Assembly: GCA_018377375.1 (NCBI GenBank)
Contig: JAGZZN010000008.1
Location: forward strand, 1-44,328
Length of the DNA stretch: 44,328 nt
Direction: 5' to 3'
Source of the DNA: Streptococcus parasanguinis
GTDB taxonomy: Bacteria; Bacillota; Bacilli; Lactobacillales; Streptococcaceae
Numbering within the stretch: position 1 is the first letter of the stretch; each line of letters opens with the position of its first letter. This document shows, piece by piece, positions 5,335 to 13,522 of the stretch. Made by a program: the position numbers and the translations under genes. Under the pieces are notes generated by a model that had not been told where the DNA came from, made no database searches, and worked only from the letters and a program-made list of their open reading frames with translations.

Positions 5335-6480
5335 TTATCCGTTAAATGAGATATGTACGTGATCGTAGTGGTTTGCTGTATCTCCACCACGGTCAGGCAT
5401 TTGGTTCCAAGTGTTAGCTGGTCCGTAAATGTTGTCTACTGGCATGTAGAATTGTTGTTTCCAGATAACATATGAGATACCTGCACGGTCCATGTTATCA
5501 ATAGCATATTGAGCCACTTGATCTCCAAGTTGTGAACTGGTTGGTACCATTACGTCCACTGCAAGTCCTTTACCATGATCGTCTGGATCCCCTTCACGGT
5601 AACCACCAATGTTTGTGATACCAAATTTTGCAGCGATTTCTTGACGGAAAGCTTCTGCTTGTGGTTGAAGGTGTGGATCAGTTGGAATCGTATTTCCGCT
5701 TGCTGGAGTTTCTGCTACTGGTTGCACTTCAGGTGCTGCTGCAGTTTCTACTGATGCAGGTTGTGCTGCCGGAGCTTCGTCTGCTGGAGCTTCAGGAGCA
5801 GAAGCTGGTGTTTCTGCAGGCGCTTCTGGTTGAGTTGCTGGAGCTTCAGGAGCAGAAGCTGGGGCTGTTTCTGGGTTTTGAGTTGCAACATTGGTAGCTG
5901 GAGCACCGTAGTTTGGTGTTTCTGGAACAGCTGGTTGAGATTGGTTTGCAGTTGGTAGATCAATTACTGGAGCTTCCGCTGGTGCTTCTTGAGTTTCTGC
6001 TGCTGGAGCAACTGGAACTGCTTTGTTATCTTCATTGACTGGTTTTGACAAGTCATTAACAGCGACTGTTTGGTCGTCAACTGTCACTCGGTTTGTTGTC
6101 AAATCAGCACTTGCAGTTGTAGGATCTGTCGCACCTGCTTGAGGAGTTTGGATTTCAACTGAAGTTACTTCTTTTTGATCATTTACTGTTGTTTTCAAAA
6201 CAGTACCTGGGTAGATCAAATCCATGTTGCTGATGTTGTTCAAGTTTGCCAACACATGTACATCGATTCCAAGCGCCTCTGCGATCGAACTCAATGTATC
6301 ACCATATTTGATGGTATAAGTTTGTTGGTTTTCACCGCTTTGTTGGATATCATGTTTGATTTCATCTACTGAGCGAGCTACCCAATCTTCAAGTGTTTCT
6401 GCAGTGGCTTTTGTAAATGGAATCACTGCAAGAGCTACTGTTGAAGCGATCAAGGCTTTCGTATTAACTTTTAATTTCAT
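5335..6480 (-). CDS. sip: Secreted LysM protein, surface immunogenic protein (Sip) type
   Basis: This 381-residue exported protein has a signal peptide (about 1-27, LIASTVALAVIPFTKATA with an Ala-X-Ala site), a LysM peptidoglycan-binding domain (about 54-100, YTIKYGDTLSSIAEALGI to IYPGTVLK), a Pro/Ala/Glu-rich repetitive linker (about 160-265), and a C-terminal domain (about 270-381). The C-terminus matches, from memory, the group B streptococcal Sip protein (YRxGDPxDHGKGLAVD, IYGPANTWNxMPDRGG, NHYDHVHISFN). His and Asp of DHGKGLAVD and the final HVH recall the zinc ligands of VanY/M15-type carboxypeptidases, but enzyme activity is not established. There is no LPXTG, so it binds the wall through LysM. 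A WalR box lies upstream. GAGGATAAAAG precedes the ATG. Confidence 0.88.
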   Translation of the reverse strand: MKLKVNTKALIASTVALAVIPFTKATAETLEDWVARSVDEIKHDIQQSGENQQTYTIKYGDTLSSIAEALGIDVHVLANLNNISNMDLIYPGTVLKTTVNDQKEVTSVEIQTPQAGATDPTTASADLTTNRVTVDDQTVAVNDLSKPVNEDNKAVPVAPAAETQEAPAEAPVIDLPTANQSQPAVPETPNYGAPATNVATQNPETAPASAPEAPATQPEAPAETPASAPEAPADEAPAAQPASVETAAAPEVQPVAETPASGNTIPTDPHLQPQAEAFRQEIAAKFGITNIGGYREGDPDDHGKGLAVDVMVPTSSQLGDQVAQYAIDNMDRAGISYVIWKQQFYMPVDNIYGPANTWNQMPDRGGDTANHYDHVHISFNG

Positions 6481-6637
6481 CTTTTATCCTCTTTTTTCTT
6501 TGTTTTTTTGCTCAAGATTTTCTTGAACAAATTAACTACTATACTATCTTATCACAATTTATAAATAATAAAAGGCCTTTTTGGCTATTTAACAAAACTG
6601 TATTTTTCTTGTAACATTTCGTCTTTCTTGTCACATT

Positions 6638-6654
6638 GTTACAAACTAGTAACA
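6638..6654 (-). promoter_or_regulatory. WalR (VicR) box upstream of sip
   Basis: On the minus strand the site reads TGTTAC-TAGTT-TGTAAC, a full match to the WalR consensus TGTWAH-N5-TGTWAH. It lies about 158 bases before the sip start codon. A TATAGT -10-like hexamer lies closer to the gene. Genes for LysM and other wall-remodelling proteins are known WalRK targets in streptococci, which fits the gene it precedes. Confidence 0.7.
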
Positions 6655-6696
6655 TAAAAAGAGGGTGGTAAAAAAGAGTACGAGGGCGCAAAAAAG

Positions 6697-6725
6697 CCTC
6701 ATCAAGTAATGGTTTCTTGATGAGG
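6697..6725 (-). terminator. Strong hairpin terminator between the ntp operon and sip
   Basis: CCTCATCAAG (6697-6706) and CTTGATGAGG (6716-6725) are perfect 10-bp arms with a 9-base loop. On the minus strand CTTTTTTG follows. It would stop minus-strand transcripts coming from the repeat region or the V-ATPase operon before the sip promoter. Confidence 0.8.
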
Positions 6726-6742
6726 TTCTTGTATTTTTTAAG

Positions 6743-6899
6743 TAATTGAACACGCCCTAAATGCTGGGTGAAAAACGCAAACTGTAATAGTACTAACTTC
6801 AAAGACACAGTAGCTGATTGGACAACGAAGCATTCTATACAACAGTGCTTCTGTCCTGCTCCCTATTTTCACTTTGCATTTTACGGACTTTGTTTCTTA
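6743..6899. repeat. Intergenic repeat element, unit 1 (157 bp)
   Basis: The unit begins TAATTGAACACGCC and ends CTATTTTCACTTTGC followed by TTTTACGGACTTTGTTTCTTA. The adjoining unit at 6900-7010 has nearly the same ends but a different, shorter middle. The core here has arms resembling GGACA...AGCA and TGCT...TGTCC around a loop. I find no plausible reading frame or promoter in it. A short frame on the minus strand across 6539-6808 is judged non-coding. Confidence 0.6.
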
Positions 6900-7010
6900 T
6901 AACTGAACACGCCTACAACTCTTTGGAAAAAGATAAATCCAACTAGAATCGGACGCTTCGTCGTTGGATTTCCTATTTTCCTTTGAGTTGCTTAACGGCT
7001 TTGTATCTTA
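6900..7010. repeat. Intergenic repeat element, unit 2 (111 bp)
   Basis: The unit begins TAACTGAACACGCC directly after unit 1 and ends CTATTTTCCTTTGAG then CTTAACGGCTTTGTATCTTA, its last bases overlapping the ntpD stop codon. Its core is the ntp terminator hairpin at 6935-6971. Two head-to-tail units with shared ends and unlike cores suggest a mobile or recombining intergenic element. Confidence 0.6.
6935..6971 (-). terminator. Terminator of the V-ATPase operon
   Basis: AAATCCAAC (6935-6943) pairs with GTTGGATTT (6963-6971). On the minus strand the stem is followed by ATCTTTTT. It lies 37 bases after the ntpD stop. Confidence 0.75.
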
Positions 7011-7631
7011 TTTTACCTTCATGATTCTGACGAGGTTGGCGCGTTCGGCTTCTTCGAGTTTCATTTCGATATAATAGATAGTTTCTTTGAGATCTGGGAT
7101 GGTCGCATACTCAAGTCCATTCACTCGACGGCGGGTTTTCTCGATTTCATCTGCCATAAGTTGGCAGCTTTTTTCGATTTCTGCTAACTTGAGCAAATCA
7201 GGGAGTAGATCCCCCATTTCTTGGATCGTGCTGTCCATTTGACTGTTGGAGGCGAGGTAGCTATAAACCACGTCCCCTTCATCCTCTCCGTATGGATTAT
7301 CGATACGTGCATGGAGCTTGGGCACGCGCACACTCATGACATTTTCTTCCTCGATATGGAGCATCACTTCTCGAGTAGGAACAGCAAAGATTTCTTCCAC
7401 CATGAGGTCACTCTCTAAGGACTTGGCCATCACGAAATCTTGCATATTGCCCACAAGCGCTGCCTCCACCTTTTGGCGCAGACGATTATTCTCACGCACT
7501 GCTTCAATAAAACGGCGCATGAGTTCATCCCGCTTATCCTTGAGCAACTTGTGCCCCCGGGTTGCTGTCTTGAGGCGCTCTTTGAGAATATTAAGCTCCA
7601 TCCGAGTTGGTTTTACATTTAATCGTGCCAT
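7008..7631 (-). CDS. ntpD: V-type ATPase central stalk subunit D
   Basis: This 207-residue subunit D is the coiled-coil rotor shaft of the V1 head. The N-terminal helix (MARLNVKPTRMELNILKERL, then TATRGHKLLKDKRDELMRRF) and the C-terminal helix (RRVNGLEYATIPDLKETIYYIEMKLEEAER) are the hallmark paired helices of the family; the middle holds the short beta-hairpin segment. Length is usual. It starts 3 bases after the ntpB stop and is the last gene of the operon. It couples ATP hydrolysis in the A3B3 ring to rotation of the membrane K ring. Confidence 0.96.
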   Translation of the reverse strand: MARLNVKPTRMELNILKERLKTATRGHKLLKDKRDELMRRFIEAVRENNRLRQKVEAALVGNMQDFVMAKSLESDLMVEEIFAVPTREVMLHIEEENVMSVRVPKLHARIDNPYGEDEGDVVYSYLASNSQMDSTIQEMGDLLPDLLKLAEIEKSCQLMADEIEKTRRRVNGLEYATIPDLKETIYYIEMKLEEAERANLVRIMKVK

Positions 7632-7634
7632 AGG

Positions 7635-9020
7635 CTAATCCTCTTTGTTTGGCAGATACTTGTCAATCATCTCATCCTTGATCCGTTTAAGCTCTGTTCG
7701 TGGAAGGATGGATAAGAGTTCCCAACCGAGATCCAAACTTTCCTCAATCGTCCGATTGGTAGTGAAACCTTGGTTGATGTATTCCTGCTCAAAGCGGTCC
7801 GTAAATTTAACATAGAGCTTGTCGGTATCTGACAAGGCAGATTCCCCAAGCACTACAGCCAGTTCTTTGGCTTGTTTTCCTTGGGCGTAGGCTGCAAAGA
7901 GCTGGTTCATGGTCGCCGCATGGTCTTCCCGAGTCTTGCCTTCACCAGAACCCTTGTCCTTCAAACGGGAAAGGGATGGAAGAACATTGATCGGTGGGCG
8001 GTAACCACTATTGTAGAGATCGCGAGATAGAATAATCTGACCTTCGGTGATGTAGCCTGTCAAGTCAGGGATAGGGTGGGTGATGTCATCTTCTGGCATG
8101 GAGAGGATCGGGATTTGGGTCACAGATCCTTTCTTTCCAACCAAGCGTCCTGCACGTTCGTAGAGGGTTGAGAGGTTGGTATAGAGGTAACCTGGATAGC
8201 CCCGACGACCTGGAACTTCCCGGCGGGCAGCAGATACTTCCCGAAGGGCTTCACAGTAGTTGGTCATGTCGGTCATAATAACCAAGACGTGCATATCTTT
8301 TTCATAGGCCAAATATTCGGCGGCTGTCAAGGCGATCCGAGGAGTGGCAATCCGTTCGATAGCTGGGTCATTGGCTAGGTTGATGAAGAGGACAGAGCGG
8401 TCAATCGCACCTGTCTCCCGAAGGTCGTTCATAAAGAACTCGGCTTCTTCAAAGGTAATCCCCATGGCCGCAAAGACCACGGCGAAGTTTTCTTCCGAAT
8501 TAAGAACCGTCGCTTGACGAGCAATCTGAGCTGCCAACTCCTTGTGAGGAAGACCAGAACCTGAGAATACTGGGAGTTTTTGGCCCCGAACCAAGGTATT
8601 CAAATGGTCAATGGCTGAGATCCCTGTCTGGATAAATTCATCTGGATAGTCCCGCGAAACAGGATTGATGGCTTGTCCATCAATGTCCAAGTACTTCTCT
8701 GGGATAATCTCTGGACCGCCATCGATGGGTTTGCCCATCCCGTTAAAGATGCGTCCGACCATGTCTTCAGACACAGGAAGTTCTAGGGGACGTCCGGTAA
8801 AGCGGACTTTGGCTTTTTCCAAGTTGATCCCACTAGATCCTTCAAAGAGCTGGACCATGGCCTTATCTTCTTGGACTTCGAGGACTTGTCCCTGACGGGT
8901 CGTTCCATCATGAAGCTTGATTTCTACTAGTTCATTGTAGTGAACCCCTTCGACCTGATCGACAATCATCAAGGGGCCGACAACTTCGCTGACAGTACGG
9001 TATTCTTTAATCACGCTCAT
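7635..9020 (-). CDS. ntpB: V-type ATPase subunit B
   Basis: This 461-residue non-catalytic nucleotide-binding-fold subunit of the V1 head has an N-terminal beta-barrel (YRTVSEVVGPLMIVDQVEGV), a central Rossmann-like domain with the degenerate P-loop SGSGLPHKELAAQI, the LVIMTDMTNYCEALREVSAA segment, and the SRLKDKGSGEGKTREDH region that carries the Arg finger reaching into the A-subunit site. It overlaps ntpA by 14 bases, consistent with translational coupling and equal A:B synthesis. Length is as in Enterococcus hirae NtpB. Confidence 0.97.
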   Translation of the reverse strand: MSVIKEYRTVSEVVGPLMIVDQVEGVHYNELVEIKLHDGTTRQGQVLEVQEDKAMVQLFEGSSGINLEKAKVRFTGRPLELPVSEDMVGRIFNGMGKPIDGGPEIIPEKYLDIDGQAINPVSRDYPDEFIQTGISAIDHLNTLVRGQKLPVFSGSGLPHKELAAQIARQATVLNSEENFAVVFAAMGITFEEAEFFMNDLRETGAIDRSVLFINLANDPAIERIATPRIALTAAEYLAYEKDMHVLVIMTDMTNYCEALREVSAARREVPGRRGYPGYLYTNLSTLYERAGRLVGKKGSVTQIPILSMPEDDITHPIPDLTGYITEGQIILSRDLYNSGYRPPINVLPSLSRLKDKGSGEGKTREDHAATMNQLFAAYAQGKQAKELAVVLGESALSDTDKLYVKFTDRFEQEYINQGFTTNRTIEESLDLGWELLSILPRTELKRIKDEMIDKYLPNKED

Positions 9021-10797
9021 TGTCTACTCCTCCTTTTGCGACGATTTGGTGTAGGGTTTCTACGATTTCTTCTTTCAGGGCTTGAATGGTTGCCAACTGA
9101 TCCTCATGGATGAACTTGCTACGGGCAATGCGGTCTCGAAGAGCCACGGTTCCTTCCATGATTTCTGTGAAGTAAGCTCCTAATTCTAGTGCTTTTTGAC
9201 TTTCTTGGTCAAAGGTCAAAATGTTGGTCAACAAGGCCACCTGCTTGCTGAAAGAGGTATAGGTATCGACCTCATCAAAGGCATTTTGTTGCAGGTAGTC
9301 TTCGCGGATCATCTTGGCCGCATTCATGGTCAAGCGGTCTTTTTCAGACAAGGAATCTAGACCAACCAAGCGGACGATTTCTTGCAATTCACTTTCCTTT
9401 TGAAGCAAATTCATAGCGCGGGTCACTTTTTCAGACCAGCTGATTTGTTCATGTAGATCGATATAGCGACCGACTTCATCTTGGTAAAGCGAATAAGAAC
9501 TCAACCAGTTGATGGCTGGGAAGTGGCGGCGTTGGGCCAATTGAGCATCCAAGCCCCAGAAGACCTTAACAATTCGCAAGGTATTTTGCGTTACCGGCTC
9601 TGAAATATCTCCACCTGGAGGGGAAACGGCACCGATAGCGGTAATCGAACCTTCGCGCGCAGTGGTGCCAAGTGTCTTGACCCGACCTGCCCGCTCGTAA
9701 TATTCGGCGATCCGGCTACCGAGATAGGCTGGGTAACCTTCATCCCCTGGCATTTCTTCTAGACGACCAGACATTTCACGGAGAGCTTCTGCCCAGCGCG
9801 ATGTCGAATCGGCCATGATGGCAACGGAGTAGCCCATATCACGGAAGTATTCGGCAATAGTAATCCCTGTGTAGATGGAAGCTTCACGCGCCGCTACTGG
9901 CATGTTCGAAGTGTTGGCGATCAGAACAGTCCGTTGCATAATGGATTGACCAGTCGTTGGATCGATCAATTCTGGAAATTCATTCAGAACGTCCGTCATT
10001 TCATTTCCACGTTCCCCACAACCCACGTAAATTACGATGTCTACATTGGCAAACTTAGCCACCTGGTGTTGCACAACTGTTTTCCCAGCTCCGAAAGGAC
10101 CAGGAACAGCTGCAGCTCCACCTTTTGTCACAGGGAAGAAGGTATCGATGACCCGTTGGCCTGTAACCAAAGGCTCTACTGGAATGAGTTTTTGTGCAAA
10201 GGGACGGCCTCGACGAACTGGCCATTTTTGCATCAGGGTTCCAGTAAAGAGGCTACCATCTGCCTGCTCGATCTCATAGACCGGCTCTTCCACTGTGTAA
10301 GAACCTGCTGCGATCTTGGTCACACGTCCACTCACACCAAACGGTACCATGATGCGGTGTTCCACCATATTGGTCTCTTGAACGGTACCGACGATGTCTC
10401 CTGCGACCACCTCAGTTCCTTCTACTACACTTGGTTCGAAGGCCCATTTGGTGTCCCGATCGAGATTAGGAACTTGCACCCCACGAACCAAAAAATCGCT
10501 GGCGGTGACTTCTTGGAAGCGTTCCAAGGGGCGTTGGATCCCGTCAAACATCTGAGAGATCAAGCCTGGTCCCAATTCTACCGAAAGGGGAGCTCCGGTT
10601 GTTACCACTGGTTCTCCTGGACCAACTCCAGACGTTTCTTCATATACTTGGATAGAGGCTTCGTCCCGCCGCATCTCAATAATTTCGCCAATCAAACCAA
10701 GATCGCCGACCCGGCAAATGTCTTGGATATTGGCCTCCTGCATCCCTGATGCAACCACCAAGGGACCGGAAACTTTGATAATTTTTCCTTGAGTCAT
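9007..10797 (-). CDS. ntpA: V-type ATPase catalytic subunit A
   Basis: This 596-residue catalytic subunit has an N-terminal barrel (about 1-70), the A-type bulge insertion (about 110-190, with EGTEVVAGDIVGTV and GVSGRVTKIAAGSYTVEEPV), the Walker A motif GPFGAGKT (about 233-240), the GERGNEMTDVLNEFPEL motif with the catalytic Glu, Walker B SVAIMADSTSRWAEA, and a helical C-terminal domain. All catalytic residues are in place. The ribosome binding site is AGGAGG, 5 bases before the ATG. It follows the GNAT gene by 33 bases. Confidence 0.97.
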   Translation of the reverse strand: MTQGKIIKVSGPLVVASGMQEANIQDICRVGDLGLIGEIIEMRRDEASIQVYEETSGVGPGEPVVTTGAPLSVELGPGLISQMFDGIQRPLERFQEVTASDFLVRGVQVPNLDRDTKWAFEPSVVEGTEVVAGDIVGTVQETNMVEHRIMVPFGVSGRVTKIAAGSYTVEEPVYEIEQADGSLFTGTLMQKWPVRRGRPFAQKLIPVEPLVTGQRVIDTFFPVTKGGAAAVPGPFGAGKTVVQHQVAKFANVDIVIYVGCGERGNEMTDVLNEFPELIDPTTGQSIMQRTVLIANTSNMPVAAREASIYTGITIAEYFRDMGYSVAIMADSTSRWAEALREMSGRLEEMPGDEGYPAYLGSRIAEYYERAGRVKTLGTTAREGSITAIGAVSPPGGDISEPVTQNTLRIVKVFWGLDAQLAQRRHFPAINWLSSYSLYQDEVGRYIDLHEQISWSEKVTRAMNLLQKESELQEIVRLVGLDSLSEKDRLTMNAAKMIREDYLQQNAFDEVDTYTSFSKQVALLTNILTFDQESQKALELGAYFTEIMEGTVALRDRIARSKFIHEDQLATIQALKEEIVETLHQIVAKGGVDNERD

Positions 10798-10830
10798 GTA
10801 TTCCTCCTGGGAATCCTTTGTTTCTTTGTA

Positions 10831-11535
10831 TTACTTTTGCGCTATCTCTCTTAGAGATTGCTTTTGTTGGCCATTGGCATCGAAGTTGCTTGGATCCAAC
10901 CAAGCTTCAAAACGCTCTTTGATTGCTGGCCATTCTTGGTCAATGATGGACAACCAGTCTGTATCGCGGGTCCGACCCTTATAAACAACAGCCTGACGGA
11001 AACAGCCTTCATAGGTGAACCCTAAGCGCTCAGCTGCTTTGCGAGATGCTTGGTTTAGAGCATCACATTTCCACTCATAGCGGCGGTAGCCTAAATCCTC
11101 AAACACATAGCGTGCTAACAGATACTGGGCTTCTGTAGCCATGCGAGTCTGTTGGAGCGCTGGTGAGTAGGTCACTGCTCCGACCTCGATCACTCGGTTG
11201 GCTTGATCGATCCGCATGAGAGAGAATGTCCCCAAAGCCTTGCCTGAATCTTTGTCTACTATCGCATAGTAAAAGCGACCTTGGGCTGTCATGAGATCAT
11301 CTAACAAGTGGTCCCACTCCTCTTCATTGCGGGCAGGACCTTTGAACAGAAAGGTCCACATCGCTGCTGGAGAGTCCGGCCCGTAGACCTGATAAAGATC
11401 CGCCCCATGTTTTTCTTTTGAGAGGCGCTCGATCACGGTATAGCGACCTTCGATCCGCTCAATAGCTGGCAGACGCCCCGGTGTAAACTCCGGCAGTGCA
11501 TCGCCAATCGCTTGGCCAAATTCATTTGTTCTCAT
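10831..11535 (-). CDS. GNAT-family N-acetyltransferase inside the V-ATPase operon
   Basis: This 234-residue protein belongs to the RimJ/RimL-like GNAT group. Visible marks are ALGTFSLMRIDQANRVIEVG (beta4), the Q/RxxGxA-like acetyl-CoA loop region around QQTRMATEAQYLLARYVFEDL, and the C-terminal RYEWKCDALNQASRKAAERL-GFTYEG motif typical of ribosomal-protein or small-amine acetylases. Its start overlaps the end of ntpG by 4 bases (ATGA-type), so it is co-translated with the ATPase. It is not a known ATPase subunit; the target may be a protein N-terminus or an unrelated substrate. The C-terminal tail (about 195-234) extends beyond the family core. Confidence 0.88.
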   Translation of the reverse strand: MRTNEFGQAIGDALPEFTPGRLPAIERIEGRYTVIERLSKEKHGADLYQVYGPDSPAAMWTFLFKGPARNEEEWDHLLDDLMTAQGRFYYAIVDKDSGKALGTFSLMRIDQANRVIEVGAVTYSPALQQTRMATEAQYLLARYVFEDLGYRRYEWKCDALNQASRKAAERLGFTYEGCFRQAVVYKGRTRDTDWLSIIDQEWPAIKERFEAWLDPSNFDANGQQKQSLREIAQK

Positions 11536-11852
11536 AAAATATCCTGTCCTACTGCTTTTTCGACATTATCACGAATCCGCTGTTGGCCCAGTCCTGTAGT
11601 CCCTCTATGGGTCGGGATAAGGATCAGAGCCGGTGTCAGCTGCTGGTCGTAAAAAGCCACTGTTTCTGGAATAGCTTGAGCAATATCCTCTGTCAGGTAG
11701 ATAATCCCGAAGTTTTCCCGACTGAGTTTTCGCAAGGTATTGATCGCTTCTTGCGGCTCTGTGACCGGATAGGTTTGAAAGCCAATCAGGCGAAAAGGAA
11801 GGATGGCGTCCCGATTGCCCACAACGGCGATCTTATAGGTCTGTTTGTCCAT
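11532..11852 (-). CDS. ntpG: V-type ATPase subunit F (NtpG in Enterococcus naming)
   Basis: This 106-residue small central-stalk subunit has the CheY-like fold start KIAVVGNRDAILPFRLIGFQ, the INTLRKLSRENFGIIYLTED segment and the PALILIPTHRGTTGLGQQRI strand-helix, all diagnostic. It associates with subunit D in the rotor. Many genome annotations call it subunit F; in the E. hirae ntpFIKECGABDHJ scheme it is NtpG. It overlaps ntpC by 20 bases and the GNAT gene by 4. Confidence 0.93.
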   Translation of the reverse strand: MDKQTYKIAVVGNRDAILPFRLIGFQTYPVTEPQEAINTLRKLSRENFGIIYLTEDIAQAIPETVAFYDQQLTPALILIPTHRGTTGLGQQRIRDNVEKAVGQDIL

Positions 11853-12852
11853 AAATCGGTCTCATCCTTTCTTTGATTTCTGCTAGCGGAAAACCATTGT
11901 CCAAACCAGAGAGGACCAAACGAAGATTGGTCACCTCTAACTCTTTTCCGTAAAGATAACGAACAAGAGGGAGTGGCCCATCGACTTCAAAACGGCCAGC
12001 GTCTAAAAGACTGAATTTCACCAAGCTTTCTAGATACTCCAACTCTGTTGTCTTAAGTTGACCGGTGCGCATCTTTTCTTCATAAGTCTCTAAGGCGAGA
12101 TCGTACTCCAGCGGATTGACTTGATAAAACCAGGTCAACCACTGACCCGATTCTAGCAGGTCGATCACCTGATGGGCACTGAGGCTTCCTTCATCCGAGA
12201 GCAATTGGTGCATAAAACTATGCGGTTTTTGCTGATCCAAGGCCCGTTTGACCGTAATCGCATTGTAAAAGTCAATGGTCACGTCTACCAACTGCTTCAA
12301 AATCGGATGATCTAGGCTGTCTCCTAAGTATCTCAGGTGTTTAAAATAAGCTAAGTCCATCCCGATTTCGAGGACCCGCAAGTCCTGATAGTCTTGGAAT
12401 TCTTGCCAAGTTGCAGCCACTTCTTCCGCCATAAAGGCCGGACAATGCTCCGCAGAAAAGGTCGCCACCAAATGCTCGAGCACATCAAGAGAATAAGGAC
12501 CGATAGGGATCAATAAATGCCCCAACTTGCGCTCTGTCGCCTTGTGTTTTAGATAAACCTTGAGATTGTGATAGGTGTACTTCAAGGTAAAAAGGCTAAC
12601 CAGGTCTGACTGAGGGCTTACCTCAAAAGCCCATTGGTATTCTGCCAACAAGGCTGTCATCAGGCGCTCTTCAAGGGCTGCTAAATCCTTGATCTCCTTG
12701 CTATCCAGAGCATAAGGCGTCCCTTGTAGCAAACCTTCTCGACTCTCACTGGAGGGACTTGCAAGCAACTGCTCGAACTGACTGGGACTGACAAAACTAG
12801 CCTCACGTACGCTGATTCCTGTATTGACTTGAGAATAGGTCCGTTCGCTCAT
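11833..12852 (-). CDS. ntpC: V-type ATPase subunit C (rotor-stalk adapter)
   Basis: This 339-residue all-helical protein belongs to the V/A-ATPase C (eukaryotic d, vATP-synt_AC39) family, the funnel that sits on the K ring and receives the D-F shaft. The N-terminal YSQVNTGISVREASFVSPSQ, the SLFTLKYTYHNLKVYLKHKA helix and the C-terminal VRYLYGKELEVTNLRLVLSG motif match the family. Length is normal. The ATG lies 9 bases after the ntpE stop. Confidence 0.93.
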   Translation of the reverse strand: MSERTYSQVNTGISVREASFVSPSQFEQLLASPSSESREGLLQGTPYALDSKEIKDLAALEERLMTALLAEYQWAFEVSPQSDLVSLFTLKYTYHNLKVYLKHKATERKLGHLLIPIGPYSLDVLEHLVATFSAEHCPAFMAEEVAATWQEFQDYQDLRVLEIGMDLAYFKHLRYLGDSLDHPILKQLVDVTIDFYNAITVKRALDQQKPHSFMHQLLSDEGSLSAHQVIDLLESGQWLTWFYQVNPLEYDLALETYEEKMRTGQLKTTELEYLESLVKFSLLDAGRFEVDGPLPLVRYLYGKELEVTNLRLVLSGLDNGFPLAEIKERMRPIYGQTDL

Positions 12853-12861
12853 TGCAACCTC

Positions 12862-13452
12862 CTAGTTCTCTTCATCTGTGAAAATGCTGGCTGCCATCTG
12901 GTAGCTTTCCTGCTCCCAAATGGAATCCACCAAATCACGGTAGAGATAGTTGTCATCAATCTTCCCAACTGACAAGACAAAGCCTGCTTGAGCTGGGATC
13001 ATTGCATCCGCAACTGTCACATTCTGATGCGTCTGCTTCAATCTCTCAAGAGCTGCTGAATCAAATTTAGCAGCACTCACCGCCCCGAAGGTCAGGGTCA
13101 CATCTTGTCCCTGATAGCGGTCTAAGACCGCATCTACAAACTGCATTTCCTTTTCAAGAGGCCACGCTGCCATCGCTTCATAAGCATCTGCAAAGAGATC
13201 CTTTAAGACTCGTTGCTTGGTGACAAGGGTTGATTGGCGTTTTTTATTTTCGATTTGTTGGGTTTCACGTTGCAATTGACGTTGAATCCGCTTGAGCTGC
13301 TCGGAGCGTTGATTGAGTTTATCTTGGATCAAACGCTCTTCTTGCGCAGTCTCTTCTTTTAGGATGGTTTCCTTGGCCTCTTCTAAGAGTTTACGCCCTT
13401 TTTCGTGGGCTTGGGCCAAAATCGAATCCTTTAATTGGGTTTGTTCATCCAT
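12862..13452 (-). CDS. ntpE: V-type ATPase peripheral stalk subunit E
   Basis: This 196-residue protein has a long charged N-terminal coiled coil (about 1-90, rich in Lys, Glu and Gln) and a globular C-terminal domain (about 95-196, VLKDLFADAYEAMA to YLYRDLVDSIWEQESYQMAA). This is the layout of the E subunit, which pairs with the small F/H-type stalk subunit encoded first in this operon to form the stator. It lies 70 bases downstream of ntpK. Confidence 0.92.
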   Translation of the reverse strand: MDEQTQLKDSILAQAHEKGRKLLEEAKETILKEETAQEERLIQDKLNQRSEQLKRIQRQLQRETQQIENKKRQSTLVTKQRVLKDLFADAYEAMAAWPLEKEMQFVDAVLDRYQGQDVTLTFGAVSAAKFDSAALERLKQTHQNVTVADAMIPAQAGFVLSVGKIDDNYLYRDLVDSIWEQESYQMAASIFTDEEN

Positions 13453-13522
13453 ATCGTTTTTTCTCCTATTGCATGCGTCTTGTGTTTTTCGCCTCGCGAG
13501 GCGAATCCATCAAAGCTAGCTC

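Noticed and set aside
6539..6808. An 89-codon minus-strand frame upstream of sip
   Set aside because: It runs through a strong terminator hairpin, the WalR box and part of a repeat element, has no ribosome site and an unlikely composition.
9934..10749. A long (271-codon) plus-strand frame opposite ntpA
   Set aside because: ntpA on the other strand is unmistakable with all motifs; the opposite frame is rich in Cys, His and Trp and has no ribosome site.
7635..10797. A frameshift between ntpA and ntpB
   Set aside because: The 14-base overlap is a normal coupled junction; both proteins are full length.
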